Positions 1 to 6,679 of a stretch of 8,534 nucleotides of DNA are shown here, piece by piece. Below the pieces are notes generated by a model, which was given only the letters and a program-made list of their open reading frames with translations, had not been told where the DNA came from and did not search any database. Within the stretch, counting starts at the first letter, position 1. Each line of letters starts with the position of its first letter. The stretch covers positions 25,435 through 33,968 of the forward strand of contig DYJB01000010.1 in assembly GCA_020723365.1 (NCBI GenBank). The letters are read 5' to 3'. A program made the position numbers and the translations under genes. Source of the DNA: Candidatus Aquidulcis sp. (lineage in GTDB: Bacteria; Chloroflexota; Anaerolineae; Anaerolineales; E44-bin32).

Positions 1-699
1 CCGACCACTGCCGCCCCCGGCCCGGACGCCTTCCGTCAAGTCTACGAACGGCTGGCCGCCGAAGGGGCGACGGAGATCCTGTCGATCCACATCTCGTCCG
101 GCCTGAGCGGCACGCTCAACTCGGCCCGCACGGCGGCCGCCGCCGTGCCGTCGGCCCGGATCACGCTGGTCGACACCAAGACGCTCTCCGCCGGCGCCGG
201 CTGGCAGGTGGAGGCAGCGGCGCGGGCGCTCAAGGCCGGCTGGCCGCTCCAGTCGGTCCTGGACACGGTGCGCCGCATCCAGGAGCAAACGCACTCCTTC
301 TTCACACTGCGCGAGCTCAAGTACCTGATCCACGGCGGGCGCATCTCGCACATGAAGGGCCTGATCGCCTCGATGCTCGACATCAAGCCGATGATCGGGG
401 TCGAGAATGAGCGCGGCACCTACGTGCAAATGGGGCAGGCGCGGTCGTTCGCCGCCGCCATCCGCGGCCTGGCCCAATTGCCGGCGAAGTTCATGCCCCG
501 AGGCTCGGCCGTCCGGGCCCAGGTGGCACATGCCAGCAACCCGGAGGCGGCAGACGAGCTGCGCCAGGCGGCGGCCAAGCTCTTCGATGGCACCTGGCGC
601 GCCACGGGACGCCTTTCCATGGTCCTGGGCGCGCACACCGGTCCGTCGATGGTCGGGCTCGTCATGGCGCCGCTGGCGGCGTTCTCCGACGTGCCCTAG
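1..699 (+). CDS. DegV family protein (fatty-acid-binding, FakB-like), 5' end missing
   Basis: DegV/FakB proteins bind a fatty acid and, in bacteria that have the kinase FakA, present it for phosphorylation so that exogenous fatty acids enter phospholipid synthesis. The frame is open from base 1 and runs 232 codons to TAG. Family proteins are about 280 residues, so roughly the first 50 are outside the window. Family signatures in order are PTTAAPGP at the visible N-end, HISSGLSGTLNSA, a VDTKTLSAGAGW strand, LKYLIHGGRIS, a DIKPMIGV segment, and AHTGPSMVGL near the C-terminus, the usual HTGPG-type ligand loop. An internal ATG at 145 is not the start, because the conserved N-terminal motifs lie upstream in the same frame. 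The family assignment is firm; the ligand and the presence of a FakA partner are not shown here. Confidence 0.93.
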   Translation, partial: PTTAAPGPDAFRQVYERLAAEGATEILSIHISSGLSGTLNSARTAAAAVPSARITLVDTKTLSAGAGWQVEAAARALKAGWPLQSVLDTVRRIQEQTHSFFTLRELKYLIHGGRISHMKGLIASMLDIKPMIGVENERGTYVQMGQARSFAAAIRGLAQLPAKFMPRGSAVRAQVAHASNPEAADELRQAAAKLFDGTWRATGRLSMVLGAHTGPSMVGLVMAPLAAFSDVP

Positions 700-710
700 C
701 GCACCGGACG

Positions 711-745
711 GCCGCGCCACCGGGGGGCCCGGCGGCGCGCGCGGC
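711..745 (+). terminator. GC-rich hairpin after the degV-family gene
   Basis: The arms gccgcgc (711-717) and gcgcggc (739-745) pair, and inside them ccggg (720-724) pairs with cccgg (728-732), giving a nested GC-rich structure beginning 11 bases after the TAG. Only a short TT follows, so this is not a classical U-tract terminator. A transcription stop for the preceding gene is an inference from position. Confidence 0.35.
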
Positions 746-834
746 TTGCTGAGGGGGCCACAGCCTGACGGTCTACCTCGGTCTTCCTCCGGCGCTGGTG
801 AGTGTGGGACGACAGCGAACCGGTAGGTCTTTCG

Positions 835-970
835 CCCCCTCACCTCCGCCCTCTCCCCCTCAAGTGCAGGGGACCCACGGCTCGACGGGTGAGGGGGACG
901 GGCTCCCTCCCCCGAGGGCCGCAGGTCCCGCGAGCTCAGCGAGCGGGAGCGAGGGCGGGGGGTGAGGGGG
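835..970. repeat. Imperfect inverted repeat in the gene-free stretch 700-1138
   Basis: The 440 bases between the degV-family gene and the creatininase gene hold no convincing gene. The stretch is dominated by an inverted repeat: a C-rich arm at 835-853 (ccccctcacctccgccctc) matches the reverse complement of the G-rich arm at 951-970 with one gap and one mismatch. Between the arms is a second, smaller palindrome (ggggga at 893-898 against tccccc at 907-912) and a gagctc/agcgagcgggagc segment. The strong C-versus-G asymmetry of the arms, not any coding signal, explains the short open frames here. It looks like a dispersed, REP-like intergenic element, but only one copy is in the window. Confidence 0.55.
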
Positions 971-1085
971 AAGAAACCCCGACCATTCGGAGCTTGTCAA
1001 GATTGAGCTGGCGATGGAGGCCTCGCTGCGCCTGAGATGTTGGGCACGAGGGACGAGAGAGAGGGTCTTGCAGGCTCTCGCCTCC

Positions 1086-1091
1086 TATACT
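1086..1091 (+). promoter_or_regulatory. Possible -10 element (TATACT) for the creatininase-family gene
   Basis: TATACT differs from TATAAT at one position and lies 48 bases upstream of the start codon. The best -35-like hexamer, TTGCAG at 1068-1073, is only 12 bases away, too close for a standard sigma-70 promoter. This is therefore a weak call. Confidence 0.3.
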
Positions 1092-1138
1092 TGCGGCATC
1101 GTCGGACGACCCCTGGATTCCCTCTCGAAGGAGCTCCC

Positions 1139-1834
1139 ATGCGCTTCGAAGATCTCAACTGGATGGACCTCGAGGCCTACTTGCAGCACGATGATCGGGT
1201 CATGCTGATCCTTGGCTCGACCGAGCAGCACGGCTACCTGAGCCTGGCGACCGACACCCTCATTCCTCAGGCCATCGCCGACGCCGCCTCCAAGAAGACG
1301 GGCATCCCCGTCGTCCCCCCACTGGCGTATGGCGTCTCGCCCGCCTTCGATGCCTTTCCGGGGACGATCAGCCTGAGCCTGAAGACCTACAGCTCGCTCG
1401 TCGAGGAGGTCGTGCGCTCGCTCCATCGCCAGGGCCTGCGCGGGGTGACGGTGGTTATCGGGCACGGCGGCAACTTCCCGGTCCTGCCCGTTCTCAACGC
1501 GCTGGCCAACGAGTTGTCGGGGCTGAGGCTTGGCCTGCACGCGTGGTTCGAAGAACCGCCCGTCACGGCGGTGGCCGAGCGGCACCAGTTGAGGACCGAT
1601 CACGCCAACTGGTCGGAGGCCTTCTCGTTCACACGCGTGGGAGAGCTTCCGGCAGGCGAGAAGCCGCCGGTCGTCGTGCCGGCCATGACCGCCGCGGCCG
1701 AGACGCGCCGCCTGCTTGGTGACGGTTCCTTCGGGGGGGCGTACCAGGCCGGCGAGGCGGTCATGCAGGAGATGTTCGTGGCGGCCGTGGAGTCCCTGGT
1801 CGAGGCGTTGGATCGTCTCAAGCGCCTGGCATAG
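1139..1834 (+). CDS. Creatininase-family amidohydrolase
   Basis: Metal-dependent cytoplasmic hydrolase of the creatininase family, which includes creatinine amidohydrolase, the FAPy deformylase and the mycofactocin peptidase MftE. The protein is 231 residues, slightly short for the family (about 240-260). Conserved motifs are GSTEQHG with E29 and H31, D39 in LATDT, YGVSPAFDAFPGTISL (64-80), GHGGN (108-112, ligand H109), and DHANWSE (154-160) with the family's Asp-His-Ala and downstream Glu. All expected metal ligands are present. The start is ATG 1139 with AAGGAG at 1128-1133, five bases upstream. The same frame is open back to 1037, but that extension has no ribosome site and crosses the likely promoter. 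The family is clear; the substrate cannot be read from sequence, and no creatine or mycofactocin genes are nearby. Confidence 0.9.
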   Translation: MRFEDLNWMDLEAYLQHDDRVMLILGSTEQHGYLSLATDTLIPQAIADAASKKTGIPVVPPLAYGVSPAFDAFPGTISLSLKTYSSLVEEVVRSLHRQGLRGVTVVIGHGGNFPVLPVLNALANELSGLRLGLHAWFEEPPVTAVAERHQLRTDHANWSEAFSFTRVGELPAGEKPPVVVPAMTAAAETRRLLGDGSFGGAYQAGEAVMQEMFVAAVESLVEALDRLKRLA

Positions 1835-1854
1835 GCGCGCCACGCGTTGCCGGT

Positions 1855-1903
1855 GCGACCCCGACTTCCGAAGTCGCCCTGGGACTTCGGAAGTCGGGGT
1901 CGC
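1855..1903. terminator. Perfect 21-bp inverted repeat between the creatininase-family gene and ridA
   Basis: Arms 1855-1875 and 1883-1903 are exact reverse complements around a 7-base loop (gccctgg). The element starts 21 bases after the TAG of the upstream gene, and is followed by gttt. It could terminate transcription of the creatininase-family gene, although the T run is short. Each arm also contains its own smaller palindrome (gacttccgaagtc and gacttcggaagtc), so the strand can fold as one long hairpin or two short ones. It overlaps the expected -35 zone of ridA and might instead be a regulatory or REP-like element. Confidence 0.6.
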
Positions 1904-1912
1904 GTTTCGGCG

Positions 1913-1918
1913 TAGAAT
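1913..1918 (+). promoter_or_regulatory. Possible -10 element (TAGAAT) for ridA
   Basis: TAGAAT matches five of six consensus bases and would start transcription about 20 bases before the ridA start codon. No -35 match exists at 16-18 bases because that zone lies in the right arm of the palindrome. Activity is uncertain. Confidence 0.33.
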
Positions 1919-1945
1919 GGGTGGACTCTATCGCGGAGGTGAGGC

Positions 1946-2338
1946 ATGCAGGGGAAGCGACGTCAGGTGGTCGTGGCGGGCAAGGCGCCCAAACCCATCG
2001 GCCCGTACTCGGTCGGCATCGTGCACGGCGATCTGGTCTTCGCCTCGGGGATGCTCGGGCTCGATCCGCAAACGATGGAGTTCGTACCGGGCGGCGTGGA
2101 GGCCGAGACGCGCCAGTCGCTCAACAACCTGAAGGCCATCCTCGAGGCTGCCGGCTCGTCCATCGGGAAAGTGCTCAAGACGACCGTCTTCCTGCGCGAC
2201 ATGGCCGACTTCGCCAAGATGAACGCCGTCTACGGCGAGTTCTTCACCAGCGAGCCGCCGGCGCGCTCAACCGTCCAGGTGGCGGGGCTGCCACGCGGGG
2301 GGGCGGTCGAGATCGAAGCCGTGGCGGCGCTCGACTGA
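1946..2338 (+). CDS. ridA: RidA family reactive-intermediate (enamine/imine) deaminase
   Basis: RidA hydrolyses reactive 2-aminoacrylate and related enamine/imine intermediates released by PLP enzymes, protecting the cell from their damage. It works as a cytoplasmic homotrimer with active sites between subunits. The protein is 130 residues, typical for the family. Signatures are IGPYS (18-22), SGMLGLDP (34-41), the LNNLKAILEAAG helix (59-70), KTTVFLRDMADFAKMN (78-93), PPARSTV (104-110) and VEIEAVA (121-127). R107 and E122 correspond to E. coli RidA Arg105 and Glu120, which bind and act on the substrate, so the protein should be a true RidA. E. coli Cys107 is replaced by Thr109. GGAGGT at 1935-1940, five bases before ATG 1946, supports the start. 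No PLP-dependent partner gene is in view. Confidence 0.95.
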   Translation: MQGKRRQVVVAGKAPKPIGPYSVGIVHGDLVFASGMLGLDPQTMEFVPGGVEAETRQSLNNLKAILEAAGSSIGKVLKTTVFLRDMADFAKMNAVYGEFFTSEPPARSTVQVAGLPRGGAVEIEAVAALD

Positions 2339-2342
2339 AGGG

Positions 2343-2365
2343 GCGGCGCCGCGAGCCGGCGCCGC
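2343..2365. other. 8-bp hairpin between ridA and the response regulator
   Basis: gcggcgcc (2343-2350) and ggcgccgc (2358-2365) pair exactly around a 7-base loop and end 7 bases before the response-regulator ATG. There is no T run. The hairpin occupies the place where a Shine-Dalgarno would be, and none is visible. It could attenuate read-through from ridA or limit initiation of the regulator. Confidence 0.45.
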
Positions 2366-2372
2366 GCTGGCC

Positions 2373-3053
2373 ATGGCGGGCGAACACATCCTGATCGTCG
2401 ATGACGAAGCCCACATCGTCGACCTGGTCCGGCTGTACCTGGAGCGGGACGGCTTCCGCGTCGACAGCGCCTCCGACGGCGCGCAGGGGCTGCGGCTGAT
2501 CGAGGAGGTCCGGCCGGCGCTGGTCGTCCTGGACCTGATGCTGCCCGAGGTCGACGGCCTGGAGATCTGCCGCCGGGTGCGCGCCGCATCCGACGTGCCG
2601 ATCGTGATGCTCACCGCCCGCGACGAGGACGTCGACAAGATCGTCGGGCTCGAGCTGGGCGCGGACGACTACCTGACCAAACCCTTCAACCCCCGCGAAC
2701 TGGTGGCCCGCGTCAAGGCAATCCTGCGCAGAAGCGAGCGTCCGGCGCGCGACGAGCAGGCGCCGCTCCGCGTCGGCGATGTGACCGTCGACCCGGGCCG
2801 CCACGAAGTGACCGTCGCCGGCCAGCGGGTGGCGCTGCGCGCCAAAGAGTTCGACCTGCTGGTGGCCTTCGCCGAGCACAAGGGGCTGGTGCTCACCCGC
2901 GAGCAGCTCCTCAGCCGCGTGTGGGGCTACGACTTCTACGGCGAGACGCGCACCGTCGACGTGCACGTGGCGCACCTGCGCAAGCGCCTGGCCGCTTCGC
3001 AGGCCGTGCGCATCGAGACCGTCACGGGCGTTGGGTACAAGCTGGTGGCCTAG
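2373..3053 (+). CDS. OmpR/PhoB-type two-component response regulator
   Basis: DNA-binding response regulator of 226 residues, normal for the OmpR/PhoB class. The receiver domain (about 5-120) has the acidic pair D10-D11, phospho-acceptor D54 in VVLDLMLPEVDG, T81, and K103 in LTKPFNP, the complete phosphorylation set. The winged-helix DNA-binding domain (about 131-226) contains LRAKEFDLLV, the REQLLSRVWGY recognition-helix region, TRTVDVHVAHLRKRL and a terminal GVGYKLV hairpin. No good Shine-Dalgarno precedes ATG 2373, but the receiver fold begins directly at MAGEHILIVDDE, so the start is well placed. The histidine kinase frame begins 2 bases after the TAG, so the two form one operon and are probably translationally coupled. 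Target genes are unknown; the metallopeptidase downstream is a candidate by position only. Confidence 0.95.
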   Translation: MAGEHILIVDDEAHIVDLVRLYLERDGFRVDSASDGAQGLRLIEEVRPALVVLDLMLPEVDGLEICRRVRAASDVPIVMLTARDEDVDKIVGLELGADDYLTKPFNPRELVARVKAILRRSERPARDEQAPLRVGDVTVDPGRHEVTVAGQRVALRAKEFDLLVAFAEHKGLVLTREQLLSRVWGYDFYGETRTVDVHVAHLRKRLAASQAVRIETVTGVGYKLVA

Positions 3054-3055
3054 CC

Positions 3056-3670
3056 ATGCTGCGCTCGCTGGCTTCGCGCCTGCTGCTCACCTACCTGCTG
3101 GTCACGGTCCTCGTCGTCGCCCTGGCGGCAATCAGCCTGGTGCTCCTGTTGCAGACCACGCCGCTGGCGGACCGGCTGGCCTGGCGCACGTTGGAAGCCG
3201 AAGCCGGCGCCGTCGTGACGCGCATCGAGCGCGCCGGCGGGCCGGATCAGGTTCGGACGCTGCTGGCCGGGCGGCTCGCCTCGCGCCTGCGCTCGCGTGT
3301 GCTGGTGGTCGATTCGGGGGGCGAGATTCTGGCCGCCGGCGGAACGGCGACGGAGACGGCCGACCTCACGCTGGCGCGGGAGGCGGTGCTGTCCGGAGCA
3401 GGGCAGGGCGCGGTGCAGGATACCCTCGATCGGCGCTGGCTCTACACCGCCCGCCCCCTGGCCTCCGGCGACCTGCTTGTCGTCGCCGCGCCGCGCCCGA
3501 CGTTGAGAGCGCTGCTGGTCTACGGAGAGGACTTGCTGTCCCCGCTGCTCCAGGCGGCGCTCGTCGGTCTGGCCGCCTCCGTGCTGCTGGCATGGTTGAT
3601 GTCGCACTGGGTCGCCGCTCCGCTCCAGCGCCTGGCCGGCGCGGCGCGATCCGTCGCCGCCGGGCACTAG
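3056..3670 (+). CDS. Histidine kinase, N-terminal sensor half, cut by TAG in the HAMP region
   Basis: This is the sensor portion of a membrane histidine kinase: 204 residues from ATG 3056, two bases after the response-regulator stop, with a possible GGTGG ribosome site at 3044-3048. A short basic N-terminus is followed by a first membrane helix (about 9-34), an extracytoplasmic segment (about 35-160) with a PAS/Cache-like strand pattern (RVLVVDSGGEILAAGG; WLYTARPL) and a second membrane helix (about 162-184). HAMP then begins (WVAAPLQRLAGAARSVAAGH) and ends at the TAG. Alone this half lacks the phosphorylation helix and ATPase domain. The same frame continues past the TAG with the rest of HAMP and a complete kinase core, so this is almost certainly half of one ancestral gene. 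It may be a nonsense mutant or a sequencing error. The sensed signal is unknown. Confidence 0.85.
   Translation: MLRSLASRLLLTYLLVTVLVVALAAISLVLLLQTTPLADRLAWRTLEAEAGAVVTRIERAGGPDQVRTLLAGRLASRLRSRVLVVDSGGEILAAGGTATETADLTLAREAVLSGAGQGAVQDTLDRRWLYTARPLASGDLLVVAAPRPTLRALLVYGEDLLSPLLQAALVGLAASVLLAWLMSHWVAAPLQRLAGAARSVAAGH
3668..3670 (+). other. In-frame TAG interrupting the histidine kinase
   Basis: The amber codon falls between AAGH and QQRVLPEGPAEVESL in the second part of HAMP. Many kinases have an uninterrupted run such as A-A-G-D-Y/L-x-x-R-V at this place. One base change from a Tyr, Leu or Gln codon (for example TAC, TTG or CAG) would create it. No frame change is involved, because codons upstream and downstream are in the same phase. 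A recoding element for TAG is not evident. Confidence 0.85.
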
Positions 3671-3733
3671 CAGCAGCGCGTCCTGCCCGAGGGGCCGGCG
3701 GAAGTCGAATCGCTGGCGTCCGACTTCAACCAG

Positions 3734-4477
3734 ATGGTGGAGCGCGTGCGCTCCACGCAGCAGGGGCAGCGCGACTTCGTCGCCAATGTCTCGCACGAGA
3801 TGAAGACGCCCCTGACCTCGATCCAGGGCTTCGCACAGGCGATCCTGGACGGCACCGCTTCCGACTCCCAGGCGCAGCAGCATGCCGCCAGTGTGATCCA
3901 CGAGGAGTCCGGTCGCCTGACGCGCCTGGTGGACGACCTGCTCGATCTGGCGCGCCTGGACGCGGGTCAGGTGACGTTCGCCCATGCCGAGGTGGACTTG
4001 AACGCCCTGGTAGCGCGTGTCATCGACCGCCTCAGCTTGCGCGCCGGCGAGAAGAGCATCCAGCTGGAGAACGGCGTGCGCGGGCTTCCGGCTATCACCG
4101 GGGATGGTGACCGGCTGGCACAGGTGCTCACCAACCTGATCGACAACGCCATCAAGCACACCCCGGTCGGCGGCCGGGTGACGATCCGCGGCGAAGGCCG
4201 TGGGGACCAGGTGCGGGTCCACGTCGAGGATTCCGGCCCGGGCATTCCGCCCGACGAGCTGCCGCGCATCTTCGAGCGCTTCTACCAGGTGGATAAGGCC
4301 CGGCGCGGTGGAGAAGGCCGCGGCAGCGGCCTGGGGCTGGCGATTTCCCGCGAGATCGTGCAGGCGCACGGCGGCCGGCTGGAGGCCGCCAGCGCCCCGG
4401 GCCGGGGCAGCCGCTTCACCGTCACGCTGCCTGCCGGCCTGCCTTCCGATTCGACTCTTTCCCGTCGCAAGCCCTAG
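3734..4477 (+). CDS. Histidine kinase, catalytic half (HisKA and HATPase_c)
   Basis: This is the kinase core belonging to the preceding sensor. Coordinates use the first in-frame ATG, giving 247 residues, but homology begins right after the TAG at 3671 (QQRVLPEGPAEVESLASDFNQ completes HAMP). The HisKA motif is SHEMKTPLTS with phospho-acceptor H21. The ATPase domain has the N box with NLIDNAIKHTP (134-144), G1 box DSGPG (166-170), F box IFERFYQVD (179-187) and G2 box GRGSGLGLAI (195-204). All catalytic motifs are intact and no second lesion is visible, suggesting a recent interruption. No Shine-Dalgarno precedes ATG 3734, so separate translation would be inefficient. If it were made, it would be a soluble kinase lacking membrane input. 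The partner is the regulator at 2373-3053. Confidence 0.85.
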   Translation: MVERVRSTQQGQRDFVANVSHEMKTPLTSIQGFAQAILDGTASDSQAQQHAASVIHEESGRLTRLVDDLLDLARLDAGQVTFAHAEVDLNALVARVIDRLSLRAGEKSIQLENGVRGLPAITGDGDRLAQVLTNLIDNAIKHTPVGGRVTIRGEGRGDQVRVHVEDSGPGIPPDELPRIFERFYQVDKARRGGEGRGSGLGLAISREIVQAHGGRLEAASAPGRGSRFTVTLPAGLPSDSTLSRRKP

Positions 4478-4491
4478 CCCTCCGTTATAAT
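4464..4491 (+). promoter_or_regulatory. Promoter for the metallopeptidase gene
   Basis: A perfect TATAAT lies at 4486-4491, conspicuous in this GC-rich sequence. A weak -35 (GTCGCA at 4464-4469, three of six matches) is 16 bases upstream. The element overlaps the 3' end of the kinase frame, and transcription would start near 4498, leaving a leader of about 60 bases. The metallopeptidase thus probably has its own promoter rather than depending on the two-component operon. Confidence 0.6.
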
Positions 4492-4529
4492 GCCCCGACT
4501 TCCTCCCAGCCCCGGTCAAGGGGACAATG

Positions 4530-4548
4530 GGGCGCGTCGCACGCGCCC
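4530..4548 (+). other. Leader hairpin before the metallopeptidase ribosome site
   Basis: gggcgcg (4530-4536) and cgcgccc (4542-4548) form a perfect 7-bp stem with loop tcgca, ending two bases before the AAGGAG ribosome site at 4551-4556. It may stabilise the transcript or affect initiation. No T run follows, so it is not a typical terminator. Confidence 0.4.
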
Positions 4549-4560
4549 ACAAGGAGACGC

Positions 4561-6597
4561 ATGACGACACAGCAGGGTTCGTCGGTGAAGTGGATTGTGA
4601 TCGGTCTGGTGGCCGTGCTGGCGTGCTGCCTGTGCCTGGCGATCGTCCTCGGTGCGGCGGCCGTCCTCCCGGCCTGGTGGATGACACAGCAGGATCTGGC
4701 CCTGCCGACCTTCAATGTCGGTCCGACCGCGCCGCCCGTCCCCACGCCGGTGATGAGCGACTCGCCCGAGGCGATTCCGCCCGCCGCCCTGGACACCGAG
4801 CGGCAGCTGATGGCGGCGGAGGTGCCCATCGCCGATCCGCTGGACCTGGCGGTGCGCCTGAAGGGCATCGCCGACCCGCCGCGCGTCGTGGCGGAGAATG
4901 CCGCGCCGATCGCCGTGGGCACCCGTCAGACGTTCTGGGCCAGCAACACCGACACCGACGAGAACTTCCAGATGCAGGCCCGGCTGGTCTTCGCCAGCCC
5001 GCACGTGTACTTCTGGATCGAGGAGGGCGTCGACTACGCCGCGGCCGATGTCGAACGCCTGGTGGAGGTCTTCGAGACGAAGTCCTACCCCACCAATCGG
5101 GAGTTCTTCGGGTCCGAGTGGACCCCCGGCGTCGACGGCGACACCCATCTGTACGTGCTCTTCGCCGGAAATCTGGGCGACGGCATTGCCGGCTACTACT
5201 CGTCCTCCGATCAATACCCGCCCGTCGTGCGCCAGTACTCCAACGCCCACGAGATGTTCTACATCAACGCCGACACCGTCGACCTGGGTGATCCGTTCGT
5301 CGACAGCGTTATGGCGCACGAGTTCCAGCACATGATCCACTGGTACCGCGACAAGAACGAACAGTCGTGGATGAATGAGGGCTTCTCGACTCTCGCCGAA
5401 CTGCTCAACGGCTTCGACATTGGCGGGGGGGATTACATGTACGCCCTGGAACCGGACATCCCGCTCACCTACTGGCCCTCTCCGGTCGAGAGCCGCCACT
5501 ACGGCCAGTCCTTCCTGTTCCTGACCTACCTGCTGGACCGCTTCGGCGAGGAGGCCACGCGGGCGCTGGTGGCGTCCACCGACAACGGGCTGGACTCGAT
5601 CGACGGGGCTCTGGCCGAGTTGGACGCCCGACACCCGGTGACGGGTGAGGTCCTTACCGCGGAAGATGTGTACGCCGACTGGGGGGCGGCGGCCGTCTTG
5701 AACGACGCCTCCGTGGAGGACGGGCTGTATGCCTACGGACGATATCCGGAAGCCCCTGTGATCGAGCTCAGCGACGATTTCAGTTCCTGCCCGCTCAGCG
5801 AAGCGCGCACCGTGGAGCAGTACGGTCTCGACGCCATGGCCCTGCGCTGTGACGGCGACTGGCGCTTGCGCTTTGAAGGCTCGACGCTGACCCAGGTCGT
5901 TCCGGCCGAACCGCACTCGGGGGACTTCGCCTTCTGGAGCAATCGCGGCGACGAATCCGACATGACCCTCACGCGCGCCTTCGACCTGACCGGCGTCAGC
6001 GGAGAGATCGCCGCCGAGTACTGGCTGTGGTACGACATCGAAGAGGACTGGGACTACGTGTACTTCGAGGCCTCAGCCGACGGCGGGGATACCTGGACGA
6101 TCCTGAAGACCCCCTCCGGCACCGGCACGAACCCGGTCGGCAACTCCTATGGCTGGGGATACACGGGATGGAGCGGGGGATCCGACGGCGGCGAGTGGAT
6201 CCAGGAGTCGGTCGACCTGAGCGCCTTCGCCGGCAAGGAGATCTTGCTGCGCCTTGAGTATGTGACCGACGCGGCGGTTAACGGCGATGGACTGCTGCTG
6301 GACGACTTCGCCATCCCGGCCATCGGCTACGCGACTGACTTCGAGGCCGGCGACGACGGCTGGCAGGCCGCCGGCTTCGTGCGGATGTACAACCGGCTGC
6401 CTCAGACCTACCGGCTGATGCTGATTGAGAAGGGCGGCCGGACGACCGTCCGCCCGGTCGAGCTGAATGCGGATCAGCAGGCCGAGGTCGAGCTGTCGCT
6501 GGGGGGCGAGGTCAACGAGGTCATCCTGGTGGTGATCGGAACCTCGCGCCACACCTGGCAGCCCGCGCCGTACCGCCTGACGCTCGAGGCGCGCTGA
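4561..6597 (+). CDS. Membrane-anchored zinc metallopeptidase with immune-inhibitor-A-like C-terminal part
   Basis: A 678-residue extracytoplasmic protease. Residues 10-36 form one hydrophobic anchor (containing C22, C23 and C25), followed by a Pro-rich linker (about 49-75). The catalytic site is HEFQH (253-257) followed by NEGFSTLAE with E273, giving HExxH plus a Glu 16 residues later: a gluzincin arrangement like hyicolysin (M30) rather than the HExxHxxGxxH of classical M6. Region 405-590 resembles the beta-sandwich of immune-inhibitor-A-type proteins (DYVYFEASADGGDTWTIL, a Gly/Ser/Trp-rich loop, WIQESVDLSAFAG, LRLEYVTDAAVNGDGLLLDDF). A last beta-rich domain (about 593-678) ends in VILVVIGTSRHTWQPAPYRLTL. 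C410 and C430 could form a disulphide. The start is ATG 4561 with AAGGAG at 4551-4556. Anchoring with the catalytic part outside is inferred. Substrate is unknown; protein scavenging is plausible. Confidence 0.88.
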   Translation: MTTQQGSSVKWIVIGLVAVLACCLCLAIVLGAAAVLPAWWMTQQDLALPTFNVGPTAPPVPTPVMSDSPEAIPPAALDTERQLMAAEVPIADPLDLAVRLKGIADPPRVVAENAAPIAVGTRQTFWASNTDTDENFQMQARLVFASPHVYFWIEEGVDYAAADVERLVEVFETKSYPTNREFFGSEWTPGVDGDTHLYVLFAGNLGDGIAGYYSSSDQYPPVVRQYSNAHEMFYINADTVDLGDPFVDSVMAHEFQHMIHWYRDKNEQSWMNEGFSTLAELLNGFDIGGGDYMYALEPDIPLTYWPSPVESRHYGQSFLFLTYLLDRFGEEATRALVASTDNGLDSIDGALAELDARHPVTGEVLTAEDVYADWGAAAVLNDASVEDGLYAYGRYPEAPVIELSDDFSSCPLSEARTVEQYGLDAMALRCDGDWRLRFEGSTLTQVVPAEPHSGDFAFWSNRGDESDMTLTRAFDLTGVSGEIAAEYWLWYDIEEDWDYVYFEASADGGDTWTILKTPSGTGTNPVGNSYGWGYTGWSGGSDGGEWIQESVDLSAFAGKEILLRLEYVTDAAVNGDGLLLDDFAIPAIGYATDFEAGDDGWQAAGFVRMYNRLPQTYRLMLIEKGGRTTVRPVELNADQQAEVELSLGGEVNEVILVVIGTSRHTWQPAPYRLTLEAR

Positions 6598-6630
6598 GCG
6601 GATCGGCCGCCCGGAGGCCGTGCTTGAAAC

Positions 6631-6656
6631 GCGAGGGACCCGCCAGGGTCCCTCGC
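6631..6656. terminator. Hairpin terminator between the convergent metallopeptidase and YtxH genes
   Basis: gcgagggaccc (6631-6641) and gggtccctcgc (6646-6656) pair perfectly over 11 bp with the tetraloop gcca. It lies 33 bases after the metallopeptidase stop and 24 bases beyond the stop of the minus-strand YtxH gene, so it could serve both directions. There is no strong T run on either side, so the mechanism is inferred from stem strength and position. Confidence 0.65.
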
Positions 6657-6679
6657 TGCTGTGCCGGGCTGGGTTGGGA

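Noticed and set aside
802..1035. A 77-codon open frame in the intergenic region
   Set aside because: It is Arg/Pro/Gly-rich, lies within the inverted repeat and has no ribosome site.
1037..1138. N-terminal extension of the creatininase-family protein
   Set aside because: It lacks a Shine-Dalgarno, has no family similarity, and ATG 1139 has AAGGAG at ideal spacing.
3668..3670. TAG read as pyrrolysine
   Set aside because: Histidine kinases have no known Pyl site, no PYLIS-like structure is evident, and the HAMP position tolerates common residues.
3050..4687. A long minus-strand open frame opposite the histidine kinase
   Set aside because: It mirrors kinase codons, has no recognisable motif, and the plus strand holds a full HisKA/HATPase set.
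4516..5916. A 466-codon minus-strand open frame opposite the metallopeptidase
   Set aside because: It has no motif or ribosome site, and the plus-strand frame carries HExxH and accessory domains.
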